17,950 nt of DNA from assembly GCA_018715585.1 (NCBI GenBank), contig DVLH01000116.1:1-17950 (forward strand). Reading direction: 5' to 3'. This document shows, in pieces, positions 6,239 to 14,507 of the stretch. The stretch comes from Candidatus Aphodomonas merdavium. Its GTDB lineage: Bacteria; Bacillota; Clostridia; Christensenellales; Aristaeellaceae. Each line of letters opens with the position of its first letter. Within the stretch, counting starts at the first letter, position 1. The notes under the pieces are model-generated. The model was not told where the DNA came from, searched no databases, and was given only the letters and a program-made list of their open reading frames with translations. A program made the translations under genes and the position numbers.

Positions 6239-7681
6239 TTAGCCGTTGTCAAACATATCCGCAAGCGGCACAACGGTCTCCTCCACGTGGAACAGCTCCG
6301 CAGCGTTTTCCTTCACTTGCGCCGCATGCGGCCGGCCGCTGGCGGGGTCGAGCTGTACGACGAGCCATTGCCCGGAGGAGAGCTGCGCGCAGAGCGTCAC
6401 GCAGTTCCAGTTGCTGACGGACCCCTCCGTACCGAAAAACCATTTTAGGCCCGTCTCGCCAAAGGCGCTATAGGCATAGCTTTCGGCAAACCCGCGGTAT
6501 CCCTCGTCCGTATAGGTGCGCTCCAGGTCAACATAAAAATCCTCCGGGTCGTCCGATAGGCTCACGCCAAGCGCCTGCGCTTGCGGCTGCTTACTGTAGT
6601 TGCTCATCCAGCCGTAGCTGACGCACTGTCCCGTTTCCGCATCGAACCAGGCGTCATAGTAGATTTCCACCAGATCCTCCGTCAGATAGGACGCGGAGAG
6701 GACATATGCCCGGCGCCCTTCGCTGGCATATCCCACCAAACCCGTCTGCGAAAAGAGGGCGGGAAGATAGCTTCCGTCGGTTGAAACGTCAACCTCGGCA
6801 TTTAGCGGCGCTTGAAACGCCGTCCAGAACTGGCGGGCCTTTTTTGCAAATTCCTTTGCCTTTTCCGTCTCCTCTTGCGTGCGCGCCGTGAAACCCATTT
6901 TAAACAGCTGCGCTGCCATTTCTTCGTCCGTCATGCTGCGGTAAGGAAGGAAGAGGAACGTACCCATGCCGTAATAATAGCGCGCGTCCAGCTGAATGCA
7001 CTGCGCGCTGCGCAGCGCGTCCTCCCCAAGGAGCGTCTCCGTGAGCAGTCCGTCCTGGATCTGGTCAAAAATCCGGCTGCGCCGCTCGTTCTCCTCCGCG
7101 GTGAAAAAACGGGTCGCCTCAATGCCGCCGCCGCGGGCGCAGTTGCGCGCGTTCAGATGCGCGGGGTCAAACGTCATGCCCAGCTGGTCATAGGCGTCAA
7201 TGATGGCCAACAGCTGCGCATCCGTCAGGCAGGAGCTTGGCAGCAGCAGATAAACCTCCTCGCCGTCATAATCGGCCGGGTCGAGCGGATAGACGCCCAG
7301 CACGGCGTTTTGCGCGGCATTGAGAACGCTCGCACCGTCTCCCACCGCTTTTCCGCTTTGATACTGCTCCAGCAATTTGCGCGCCCGCGCCGCCTCGCCG
7401 TCCGTCAAGCGCGGCATCTGGTAGCCATCCTCGAATATTTCGTCCACAAGCGCCGGTTCCACGTACGTCTCGCTGTCGCCCCAGGAAGGAGAAAAAGCCG
7501 GCATGCCGTCGGCGCCTGCGTAATAGCTCTCATCCGGCAGATAGGCGCGCAGCGAGGACGTGTCGGGCGCAAGGGAAAGGCTGACATCGACCGCAGGCGC
7601 TTCTTCCACCACTCCTTCTTTAACGGCCAGCGCACTGGCAGGCAGCAATAAAACAAGCAAAAGAGCAATCCATCGTTTCAT
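6239..7681 (-). CDS. Secreted protein of unknown function
   Basis: A 480-residue protein I do not recognise. It starts with a clear Sec signal peptide, MKRWIALLLVLLLPASALA, with likely cleavage after ALA (residue 19), and no lipobox cysteine or other membrane segment. The mature part is acidic and rich in aromatic residues. Two stretches resemble each other, VYLLLPSSCLTDAQLLAIIDAY (about 170-190) and TFLFLPYRSMTDEEMAAQLFKMG (about 265-285), suggesting an internal duplication. The C-terminal third has alternating hydrophobic, beta-like segments ending in a short VVPLADMF tail. The start 7681 is fixed by GGGAGGGACC just upstream. It follows the histidine kinase gene by 121 bases in the same direction, so it could be part of or controlled by that system. 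No enzyme motif was seen. Confidence 0.75.
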   Translation of the reverse strand: MKRWIALLLVLLLPASALAVKEGVVEEAPAVDVSLSLAPDTSSLRAYLPDESYYAGADGMPAFSPSWGDSETYVEPALVDEIFEDGYQMPRLTDGEAARARKLLEQYQSGKAVGDGASVLNAAQNAVLGVYPLDPADYDGEEVYLLLPSSCLTDAQLLAIIDAYDQLGMTFDPAHLNARNCARGGGIEATRFFTAEENERRSRIFDQIQDGLLTETLLGEDALRSAQCIQLDARYYYGMGTFLFLPYRSMTDEEMAAQLFKMGFTARTQEETEKAKEFAKKARQFWTAFQAPLNAEVDVSTDGSYLPALFSQTGLVGYASEGRRAYVLSASYLTEDLVEIYYDAWFDAETGQCVSYGWMSNYSKQPQAQALGVSLSDDPEDFYVDLERTYTDEGYRGFAESYAYSAFGETGLKWFFGTEGSVSNWNCVTLCAQLSSGQWLVVQLDPASGRPHAAQVKENAAELFHVEETVVPLADMFDNG

Positions 7682-7712
7682 GGGGGTCCCTCCCTCTCGG
7701 TTGCATTGTACA

Positions 7713-7751
7713 GGCTTTGGTAGAAACATTCCCCTCTCGCCTGCCAAAGCC
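7713..7751 (-). repeat. Inverted repeat upstream of the secreted-protein gene
   Basis: GGCTTTGG (7713-7720) and CCAAAGCC (7744-7751) form a perfect 8-bp inverted repeat with a 23-base gap, about 30 bases upstream of the secreted-protein start. It may be an operator or an mRNA leader hairpin. A TACAAT on the minus strand lies next to it, but no matching -35 box is obvious. Confidence 0.35.
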
Positions 7752-7802
7752 AGCATAGCGCGCTGCCGTTCTCAAAGTCCTCACGAATCGTTCAAAAAGT
7801 CG

Positions 7803-9122
7803 TCAATTCTCTTTGCCGTTGTGATAGCGGACTTCCGTCCCCTTGCCCGGCGCGCTCGTGAGGCTGAGCGTCCCACCATGCAGCTGCGCGATTTGCCGGC
7901 ACAGCGTCAGGCCAAGGCCCGCGCCGCCCGCCTGCCGCGTCCTCGCCTGATCGGCTTTGTAAAACGGCTCAAACGCACGGGCGGCCTGTTCCGGCGTCAT
8001 GCCGCAGCCCGTATCGGCCACAGTAAACCCGTCCGCATGCAAGAGGACGCGCACGGGCGTCGTGCTGCCGCTGCGCTGTGCGTTTGCCACCAAATTCCGC
8101 AGAAGCTCAATCATCAATTCACGCTCTGCGCAAAGCGAAGCGTCCTCTCCTTCCAACACAACCCCCGGCGTAATGCAGAGCGCTTCCTTCGCCATCTCCA
8201 GCAGCGAAAAGGGCTTGCACGCAAGCGCCCCGCCGCGCAGCTTCGTCAGCAGCAAGAGCCGCTCGTCCATCGTGGAAAGGCGCTGGGCCTCGCGCGCCGC
8301 CATATCCAGCACCTCTGCCTGCTGCCGCTGCGACAGCGCCGCCCGGCGCAACAGACGGCATCCGGCGATGATCGCCGTCAGCGGCGTGCGCATTTCGTGC
8401 GCCATCGCGTCAATCATCGCCTGTTGCCGCTCGCTCTGTTGTTTTAGGCTGTGCTCACGCCGCCGCACTGCCTGTGCCATCGCATCAAAAGCGTTTGTCA
8501 GCTCGCCAATTTCGTCGTTCCTTACCGGCGGAAGATGCGCGCCATCCTCCCCGCGCGCCAACGCCTGCGCCGCGCGGGAGAGCATGCGCAAAGGCCGCGC
8601 AACAAAACCGCTGAGCGCCAGCGACGCAGGAATAGCGGCAATGAGCCCCACGCCACAAAGCAGCGCCGTCCAGCGCTGCAGCTGCGCTCGCAAGGCGTAG
8701 ACAGGCGAGACGTCGGATGCGATCAGCAGCGTCACCGCGCTGTTAAGCCGGTGCGCGATCAGCAGCTGCTGCGACGCAGCATCCAGCAGCGTCGCTCGGG
8801 TTTGCATGCCTTCAAGCAGCGGCTGCGCCGCCTCCGGCACCGTCATTCCCAGCATGCCTTGCCCGTGATAGAGCAGCATCACCCGCAGGGAGGGAGACCC
8901 GTATTTTTGTTGGAGCGCCTGCGCCAGCTGTTGCAGCTGTGCAAATTCGCCGCTCCCTGCTTCCATCGAAACGGCACGCGCGATGGCCGCCTCCTCGCTC
9001 AGCGCGCGAAACCGCTCGCGCTCCATCATCAGCTGAAAGCTGTAGCGCGTAACCAGCAGCATACCCGTGGGAAAGAGCACAAGCACCAGCGCCATCATGG
9101 CCGCGCAGATTCGCTTTCTCAT
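7803..9122 (-). CDS. Sensor histidine kinase
   Basis: A 439-residue membrane kinase. One membrane helix spans residues about 7-25 and a second about 150-173, enclosing an extracytoplasmic sensor region of roughly 120 residues with no recognised fold. A HAMP domain (about 173-225) follows. The HisKA phospho-acceptor box is AHEMRTPLTAI with His242. The ATPase part shows the N box LLRNLVANAQ (Asn347), G1 VADTGCGM (370-374), the F box FEPFYKAD, and G2 GGAGLGLTL (399-407). All key residues are present, so it should be active. Its ATG overlaps the stop codon of the response regulator gene (ATGA), so the pair is translationally coupled. The signal is unknown; the neighbouring secreted protein could be a sensor partner or an output. 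Confidence 0.95.
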   Translation of the reverse strand: MRKRICAAMMALVLVLFPTGMLLVTRYSFQLMMERERFRALSEEAAIARAVSMEAGSGEFAQLQQLAQALQQKYGSPSLRVMLLYHGQGMLGMTVPEAAQPLLEGMQTRATLLDAASQQLLIAHRLNSAVTLLIASDVSPVYALRAQLQRWTALLCGVGLIAAIPASLALSGFVARPLRMLSRAAQALARGEDGAHLPPVRNDEIGELTNAFDAMAQAVRRREHSLKQQSERQQAMIDAMAHEMRTPLTAIIAGCRLLRRAALSQRQQAEVLDMAAREAQRLSTMDERLLLLTKLRGGALACKPFSLLEMAKEALCITPGVVLEGEDASLCAERELMIELLRNLVANAQRSGSTTPVRVLLHADGFTVADTGCGMTPEQAARAFEPFYKADQARTRQAGGAGLGLTLCRQIAQLHGGTLSLTSAPGKGTEVRYHNGKEN

Positions 9123-9787
9123 TCCTTTTCATCCTCCAGCTGAACGAAGCGGTAGCCGAATTTATACACCGTTTCAATAAACCCTGCGCCAATTTTGCTC
9201 CTAAGGCGCTGTACATGCACGTCCACCGTATGCGTCTGCCCCACATAGGCGTACCCCCACACCTGCGCCAGCAGCTCTTCGCGGCTGACGGCAATGTTGC
9301 GCCTGCTGATGAGCATGGAGAGCAGATCAAACTCCATCGCCGTCGCCGCCACGGTTTCGCCGTGCAGCAAGATCCGGCGTGCGCCGAAATCGACTGTCAA
9401 GCCACGGCAGGTAAACAGGCGCTCTGCCCGCCTGGTGCGTTTGAGGATATTTTCTACCCGCGCCAGCAATTCGGCAGGTTCAAAGGGTTTAAGAATATAG
9501 TCATGTGCGCCCAGGCGCAGGCCGCGCACGCGGTCTTCCACCCCCGTTTTTGCCGTGACAAAGACGACGGGGATTCCCCGGGAGATCAGCGTTTCGCCCA
9601 GCATCATCCCATCCTCTCCGGGCAGCATGATGTCCAGCAGCGCCAAATCCGGCGTACAGGCGGCAAGCTGCTCCCGCATCTGCACGCCATCCTGCGCCTC
9701 CAGGCATTGATGGCCAACAAGCGAAAGCTGCATTGCCGTCAGCTGCCGGATCGTTGCATCATCCTCGACGATCAGTATATTTGCCAT
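9119..9787 (-). CDS. OmpR/PhoB family response regulator
   Basis: A 222-residue two-domain regulator of normal length. The receiver domain (1-118) has the acidic pair Asp9-Asp10, phospho-acceptor Asp52 in LALLDIMLPGEDG, Thr78 in FVTAK and Lys100 in ILKPFEP. The C-terminal winged helix (about 130-218) ends with the recognition-helix segment TVDVHVQRLRSKIG and the wing IETVYKFGYRF. Three consecutive ATG codons exist; 9787 is preferred because GGAGG (9794-9798) is then about 6 bases away. It is the first gene of the kinase operon, with an extended -10 promoter at 9827-9832. Confidence 0.95.
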   Translation of the reverse strand: MANILIVEDDATIRQLTAMQLSLVGHQCLEAQDGVQMREQLAACTPDLALLDIMLPGEDGMMLGETLISRGIPVVFVTAKTGVEDRVRGLRLGAHDYILKPFEPAELLARVENILKRTRRAERLFTCRGLTVDFGARRILLHGETVAATAMEFDLLSMLISRRNIAVSREELLAQVWGYAYVGQTHTVDVHVQRLRSKIGAGFIETVYKFGYRFVQLEDEKE

Positions 9788-9826
9788 CATCATCCTCCGT
9801 CGTGCGCTTTTACCCCTTTTGGCTTT

Positions 9827-9835
9827 ATTATAGCA
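9827..9835 (-). promoter_or_regulatory. Extended -10 promoter of the two-component operon
   Basis: On the minus strand TGC directly precedes a perfect TATAAT (9832 to 9827), giving an extended -10 element. No -35 hexamer is at the normal distance; a TTGACA lies too far upstream, at 9870 to 9865. Such promoters often work with an activator, possibly the response regulator itself. Confidence 0.5.
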
Positions 9836-10027
9836 TGCCCCGCGTGTAGGTTTTCTCAAATTGTTGTCAACACTGACGGCGTGCGTTGTGCTCCCGTCAA
9901 AGATAAAACGCAGGGCGGCGGGCGGCTCCTCCCGCAGGGCGCGGCTTTTACCGCCGCAGGCGCTTGCGTGAAACCAAAACGCAAAAAGGGAGACGCGCAT
10001 GCGTCCCCCTGGATTGGAAGTGGTTGC

Positions 10028-11278
10028 TTATTGCGGCAGGCGCGGAAGCTCGATCCCCAGCTCCTGTGCCGCCTCTTCCAGCTTGTCAAGCGCCCGGACG
10101 ATTTGCTCTGGCTGATGCATCGACGTCACGCAAAAGCGAAGGCGTGCCTGGTTCTTAGGAACGGCCGGATAGACGGCCGGCGGCACAAACACCCCCTTGT
10201 GGCGCAGCAGGTTGGAAATTGCCCAAGCATGCTCATCCATGCCGATGAGCACGGGCAAAATCGCCGTCTTGCCCGCAAGGCCGATATCCAGCCGCCGCCG
10301 CTTGGCTTCCTCGGCAAAGCAGGCGACGTTGCGCCGCAGGTTTTCCATGATGGAATTGTCCGTGCGCATCAGCCGCACGGCGCAAAGCACAGCCGCCGCA
10401 AGCGCCGGCGAAATGCCGACGGAAAACACAAATCCCGGCAGGCTGTAGCGCAGGTAGCGAATCAAGTTGGCCGATCCGGCCAGGTAACCTCCGCACGCGC
10501 CAAGCCCTTTGGAGAGCGTGCCCATCTTGATATCAATATCATCCGGCTGCAGGCCGTAGTATTCGTCCACGCCGCCGCCTGTCTCGCCGATAACGCAGGT
10601 GGAATGCGCCTCGTCCACCATCAGGAAGCAGCCGTATTTTTTCTTCAGGCGCACAAATTCGGGAATGGGCGCAATGTCGCCGTCCATGGAATAGACGCCC
10701 TCCACACAGATGAGGACCTTGCTAAACTTATCCCTGCGCAGCTCCAGCGCGCGTTCCAGCGCTTTAAAATCGTTGTGCGGAAACGGCCTGGCCGTGGCAT
10801 GCGAAAGCCTGCATCCTTCCGCAACCGAGTTGTGGATCAGCGCATCATAGAGGATTAAATCGCCGCTGTGGCAAAAATTGCCCACAAACGTAACGTTGGT
10901 CGAGTGGCCGCCCACCAGCACGAGCGCGTCCTGCGCATGTTTCCAGGCGGCAATTTCCCGTTCCAGCTCGCGGTAGAGCGATTTTTCGCCCGCGAGCAGG
11001 CGGCTGCCGGATGCGGACGTGCCATAGCGGCGGATGGCGTCGATGGCCGCGTCCTCAACCTCTTTGCGCCCGGACATGCCCACGTAATTGTAGCTGCCGA
11101 AGTTGAGCACCCATTGGCCATCCATCAGGCTCTTATCCGTCAGCGGCGAGTCGTGGGCAATAAAATAAGGATTGTCCGAACCGGAAAGCAGCGGTTGGAC
11201 GCGGTCCATCAGGCGCTGGTATTCCGGCATTTCCTCAAGCCGGGTAATTTTCTGAACTTCTTGAAGCTGACCTTCCAT
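10028..11278 (-). CDS. PLP-dependent alpha-oxoamine synthase (BioF/KBL/SPT-like)
   Basis: A 416-residue fold-type I PLP enzyme. NFGSYNYVGMSG (59-70) and YGTSASGSRLLAGE (85-98) are the N-terminal family motifs. GGHSTN carries the PLP-stacking His125, VDEAHS holds Asp222 and His225, and GTLSKGLGACGG carries the PLP lysine Lys257. These enzymes condense an amino acid with an acyl-CoA or acyl-carrier thioester, releasing CO2. Members make biotin precursor (alanine), aminoketobutyrate (glycine), long-chain bases of sphingolipids (serine) or signal molecules. The neighbourhood has no biotin, threonine-degradation or lipid genes, so BioF and KBL are not supported. The motif wording resembles the branch near polyketide clusters and SPT. 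The AGGAG at 11291-11295 is rather far (12 bases) from ATG 11278, but no better in-frame start is visible. Confidence 0.85.
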   Translation of the reverse strand: MEGQLQEVQKITRLEEMPEYQRLMDRVQPLLSGSDNPYFIAHDSPLTDKSLMDGQWVLNFGSYNYVGMSGRKEVEDAAIDAIRRYGTSASGSRLLAGEKSLYRELEREIAAWKHAQDALVLVGGHSTNVTFVGNFCHSGDLILYDALIHNSVAEGCRLSHATARPFPHNDFKALERALELRRDKFSKVLICVEGVYSMDGDIAPIPEFVRLKKKYGCFLMVDEAHSTCVIGETGGGVDEYYGLQPDDIDIKMGTLSKGLGACGGYLAGSANLIRYLRYSLPGFVFSVGISPALAAAVLCAVRLMRTDNSIMENLRRNVACFAEEAKRRRLDIGLAGKTAILPVLIGMDEHAWAISNLLRHKGVFVPPAVYPAVPKNQARLRFCVTSMHQPEQIVRALDKLEEAAQELGIELPRLPQ

Positions 11279-11361
11279 GTTGACATAACGCTCCTTTCGC
11301 TTCTTTGACAGGGAAAGGGCCATGGAAATGCACGTCGGGCAATGCGGGATAGGAATAAGGA

Positions 11362-11390
11362 CAAATAACAAATAAATGTAAAATTATCAA
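11362..11390 (-). promoter_or_regulatory. Possible promoter of the oxoamine synthase gene
   Basis: The AT-rich patch has TTGATA (11390 to 11385) and TATTTG (11367 to 11362) with 17 bases between. The -10 is weak, so this is only the best candidate in the leader. Confidence 0.3.
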
Positions 11391-11578
11391 GCGCGCTACC
11401 TTTGCGCATCTTCCGCACCACGCCGTTTTTTCGCGCTCTGCTCTTTCCGCCACCCCCTATACATATCACATTGCCGGGAAAAAAGCCAGCATTTTATCCC
11501 AGGAAGCCTTTATCCGCCGCGAATCCGTCCTGATACCCGCATACAGCCCGGCTGGCGCGCCGTTTAGGGCGCAATAAA

Positions 11579-11603
11579 GCGGCGCGGCAAAACGCCGTAC
11601 CGC
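11579..11603 (-). terminator. Terminator downstream of the tRNA remnant
   Basis: On the minus strand, arms GCGG/CCGC and CGGC/GCCG with a two-base internal loop and a GTTTT loop form a hairpin followed by TTTATT. It sits just downstream of the tRNA-Ser remnant, as expected for a former tRNA transcription unit. Confidence 0.5.
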
Positions 11604-11613
11604 TAAAAAACAG

Positions 11614-11666
11614 TAGAGAGGATGGGATTCAAACTCGCGTGGGATTGCTCCCAAACCGATTTCCAG
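11614..11666 (-). pseudogene. Degenerate 3' half of a serine tRNA (GGA anticodon)
   Basis: Read on the minus strand, the fragment begins in an anticodon loop CTGGAAA (anticodon GGA at 11664-11662). It continues with a long class-II variable arm (GGGA-GCAA-TCCC), then a T-arm-like TTTGAAT and an acceptor-like CCTCTCT end. The 5' half is missing: the bases before the loop (AAACA) do not pair with TCGGT after it, and no D arm is present. The T stem has mismatches that fit G-to-A and C-to-T decay. Remnants cut at the anticodon loop are what tyrosine integrases leave at element ends, so this is a candidate attachment site. It cannot be a working tRNA as it stands. Confidence 0.5.
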
Positions 11667-11910
11667 TGTTTACTCCATCGTGGAGCCTGACGGGAAATCA
11701 CGGCCGCTTGCGGAAGTTGCCAAAAGCGAAATAGGGCCGGAAATCAAGCATTTCCCGTCCGGCGAGGGGCGCCTAGTGCGACAGGCGCAAGGGCTTGAAA
11801 AAACCGCTTTCTCTCCAATTCGGAAAGAAATTGGCGTTTTAAGAAAAAAGAGAAAGCGCCGTCAAAAGATCCTCTTTGCCGTTGGCCAAGAAACGGACGA
11901 GGTGAGCTCC

Positions 11911-12283
11911 ATGGCGGATGAAACAGCCATTCCGGAGACGCCCAAGCGCTACCCCGGGGAAATTTTCAAGGAACAGCGCTGCAAGCTCTGCCACAGCAGC
12001 AGCCGCGTCGCCAAGTACTATCTGGGCAACGGGGTGATTCCCTGCCGCAGCAACGGGCGGTCCGCCCACAAATACGCCGTCCGCAGCAGCAAGGCCAGGC
12101 CGTTTGTCCCCCCTCCCTCCCCTCCACGCATCTGGGGGTGCAGCGCCACCAGCGCCTGCTGGAAGCGCTAGCGCGCCCCTATCTCCCGGCCTGAGGACGG
12201 CGCAGAGGATCGCCGAATTGACCGGCTACTCCGTCAAGGCCATCCGTAGCCGGACAGCCTTCGGGCGCATCCGCTGGTTTTAA
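11911..12283 (+). pseudogene. Broken helix-turn-helix gene of a mobile element
   Basis: ATG 11911 has a GAGGTGAG ribosome site. The first frame reads TPKRYPGEIFKEQRCKLCHSSSRVAKYYL...GVIPCRSNGR, an N-terminal HTH that I recall from two-domain HTH proteins on clostridial integrative elements. The frame is then lost. A middle part (HLGVQRHQRLLEALARPYLPA, from 12129) is in a second frame, and the second HTH (TAQRIAELTGYSVKAI, from 12197) is in a third and hits a TAA at 12281. At least two frameshifts and a C-terminal truncation make it non-functional. The role was probably regulation or excision in a mobile element; this comes from motif memory, not a search. Confidence 0.55.
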
Positions 12284-12317
12284 AACGGCCTCCAGCCCCT
12301 TGCACCAAAGGCGCTGA

Positions 12318-12722
12318 AAGCACAACAAGATCATTCAGCAGCTGACCGGCACAGCCGACAAGGAGGGCAAAACCGTATGTGAGCTGCGCAAGAACATGCC
12401 GAAAAACGGCATCCATTGCGCCCCGCACGGCGACTACTATTTCCCGGATCTTACTGGCCCGGAGGGCTGCGGCTCCCGGGACGGATGGGCGGACCTGCAT
12501 CTGGCTTTCCTGAAGGAGTGCCGGCCCCATGCCTATGGGGAGATGCTCTTTGCCGGCAAGCTTTTCCCCCGCGGTTTCCAGGCGCTGTATCAGCGGGGGA
12601 TGGAGCAGATGCGGTAGGCCGAGGGCGCGGCGGAGATGCTGAAAGCCCGCGACCCCATGGCGCGGCTTGGCAAGATAAACGGGATTGCGGCCCAGGCCAG
12701 AGAGAGGGTCATGGAGAAATGA
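12318..12722 (+). pseudogene. TnpV-like transposon protein, pseudogene
   Basis: After a TGA at 12315 the frame reads through HGDYYFPDL, GWADLHLAFLKECRPHAYGEML and FAGKL, then hits an in-frame TAG at 12615-12617. It continues as AEGAAEMLKARDPMARLGKINGIAAQARERVMEK to a TGA at 12720. The motifs HGDYYxPDL, RxxYLKExRPxxYxxLLxxGKL, LKxRDxMAxxxxMNxIxxxAEE and their order match TnpV, a small protein of unknown role carried by many clostridial transposons and integrative elements. The premature stop and lost start region argue for a decayed copy. It lies directly after the broken HTH gene. Confidence 0.65.
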
Positions 12723-12737
12723 ACGAACCGATAACGA

Positions 12738-12775
12738 ACGTGGCAGGCACCTGCTCGGGCGGGTGCCTGCCATGT
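12738..12775 (+). terminator. Hairpin after the TnpV remnant
   Basis: GGCAGGCACC (12742-12751) and GGTGCCTGCC (12762-12771) form a perfect 10-bp stem that extends by four more pairs with one G-T. The tail ATGTTTCC is weakly T-rich. Confidence 0.5.
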
Positions 12776-13011
12776 TTCCGCAGCAGGCTGCAAAAACTTC
12801 GGGGAAGTTGGCTTTTCTTTTGAAACGCCCCGTCGCCTTTCGGCCGCTGGTTGACCGATTTTGCTCCCTGGGAAAAAGTGGCTTCCGAAACGTTTTCGAT
12901 ATGCTGGACTTTCGCGCCTGCAGTCCGGGAGCTTTTTGCCCTTCTGCCGTTTGGACCGGATGTGCCAAACGCCACTTCATGTAGTACAATCCTGCGAAAA
13001 AAGGACGCAAA
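12776..13011. other. Leader region of the metallopeptidase pseudogene
   Basis: No gene is supported here. On the + strand a TACAAT lies at about 12985-12990 without a fitting -35 box, and AAGGA at 13001-13005 serves the ATG at 13012. Open frames in this stretch lack start signals. Confidence 0.3.
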
Positions 13012-14437
13012 ATGCCGATGAAAAGAGGGATGGAAAGTTTGCTCTGGCAATGGATGCATGGAAGGCGGCGGAGCTTGTGCCTGTTTCTTGCGCTGACGCT
13101 CGTCTTGGGTTCTTCGGGCATTTGGGGACGGCGGGCACGGGCGGAACGGCCGCGCCGGATGCGGAGTGGCAGCAGGCGATGGCGCTGCTGGATGAGATTC
13201 AGGCGGATACCGAGAGAACCTTCACGTATCAGGGGAAACCTTTCTGATTCGGGAAGGGTTGAAGTATGCCAACACATTTTTACGCGGAACGGATGACTAC
13301 GGCCCCTTCTGTACCGCGTTGATGGAGGCGCAGCTTACCCAAAGCGTCGAGCAGGGCGAACTGTTTCTGCAGGCGGTGAAGCTGCTCAATGCACATGCCG
13401 TCAAGCAGGGGTATCCAAATTATCTGGAATACAGCGCCTGGCAGTACGGGATGCCCAGCGATATCAGCCAGCTCGCGCAGCGGATTGCGCAAAGCCTGGC
13501 CATGACCGTCCGCTTTTTATTCATGCGCAACGGATGGCTTCTGACACCTATTGAGGCGGAAGGCATCATTGATATGCCGGCCTTTTGGGAGCAGGCGGCA
13601 AGGATGTATGGGAAGCTGTCGCCGGAATACCAACCGTGGGCGGAAGAACTTGTCGCTAGCAATATACTGGAGATACAAAAGGTGGATACCCTCAGCGGAA
13701 CAGCATGGTCCTCACTTCAGGGACGTCCGTGACGCACGTTCTTGTATCGTACCGGGGTGAACTGGAGTTTACCCTGATGGCGATGCACGAGCTGGGCCAT
13801 TACCTGCATTGGAAGAGTGTGCAGGAGCCGGATGTCTCGAATGATCGTTCGATCCTGGAGACGCATTCCACTGAGGGTGCGCTGTTATGCGCACAGGATT
13901 ATGGAGTCCTATTTCCGGCAGCTGTTGGGCGACCAGGATGGCGCCTTTGCCACGCTACGGTATCTGGCGGAGGCCCTCTCGATTCTGTCGGACGTTTTGA
14001 CGGGCTATGCCTTCCTGCAGGATGTCCTATTGAATCCCGAGGCGTATGAACCCGAGGACCTAGCTGCGCTCTATCTGCAAAAATCCCTGGAGTTCGGCTT
14101 TGACGGCGGCTTCTCCGAAGCGTATCAGATGATGCAGGGAGCAAGTTGGACGAGTGAGGTCCTCTGGACGGATAAACCGGGCTATTTGGCAGCCTATGGA
14201 TTGGGGTACCTCAATGCGCTCTGGATGTGGTATCAGCAGGCGCAAGGGCTTGATATGGTGGAAACCTACAACCGGCTGCTCCAAACCGCCCTCCCCGATC
14301 TGCCCCTGGAAACGTTCCGCCGCCAGATGGGCTTGCCCAACCTGACAGATGATGAAGCCTTTGAGGGGCTGGATGATTTTGTCTATGGCCCCCTGTCAAG
14401 CCTGTACAGGGAAGTGTACCAGGAAGATCCCCTGTGA
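13012..14437 (+). pseudogene. Secreted M3-like zinc metallopeptidase, frameshifted
   Basis: Joined across frames, the region encodes about 470 residues. It has a basic, hydrophobic signal peptide (RRRSLCLFLALTLVLGSSG), a helical N-terminal part, and the zinc motif FTLMAMHELGHYLHW (HELGH at 13786-13800) with a likely third-ligand region THSTEG. A long helical C-terminal part ends in LSSLYREVYQEDPL. The shape and motif resemble peptidase family M3 (oligoendopeptidase F type), but secreted. The frame changes near 13125, 13242 (one missing T in GKPFLIREG), 13700 and 13890. Each piece still reads as good protein, so inactivation may be recent or due to sequence errors. Start 13012 has AAGGA 6 bases upstream. 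Confidence 0.65.
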
Positions 14438-14468
14438 GCCGGAAGGGAAAGAAGGCTGAACAAAACAA

Positions 14469-14507
14469 GGCGTCCACGCCGGTTCCTTTCAACCGTGCAT
14501 GGACGCC
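14469..14507 (+). terminator. Hairpin after the metallopeptidase pseudogene
   Basis: Arms GGCGTCCA and TGGACGCC (8 bp) enclose a second stem CGGTT/AACCG with a six-base loop. No T run follows. It lies 31 bases after the stop at 14437. Confidence 0.45.

Noticed and set aside
6812..7651. 279-codon + strand open frame
   Set aside because: Antisense to the secreted-protein gene, which has a signal peptide and a strong ribosome site.
9215..10858. 547-codon open frame on the + strand
   Set aside because: It runs antisense through the response regulator and the oxoamine synthase, both of which have full family motifs. It has no ribosome site and a low-complexity basic composition typical of antisense frames in GC-rich DNA.
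11466..11654. Small minus-strand open frame with EFESHPLYC
   Set aside because: This peptide pattern is a translation of a class-II tRNA 3' end; it supports the tRNA remnant instead of a gene.
11680..11910. N-terminal extension of the broken HTH gene from 11680
   Set aside because: The part before 11911 has no ribosome site and no HTH-family wording, while ATG 11911 has GAGGTGAG at the right distance.
12234..13277. 347-codon minus-strand open frame
   Set aside because: It crosses the TnpV remnant, two hairpins and the peptidase leader, with no ribosome site or recognisable motif.
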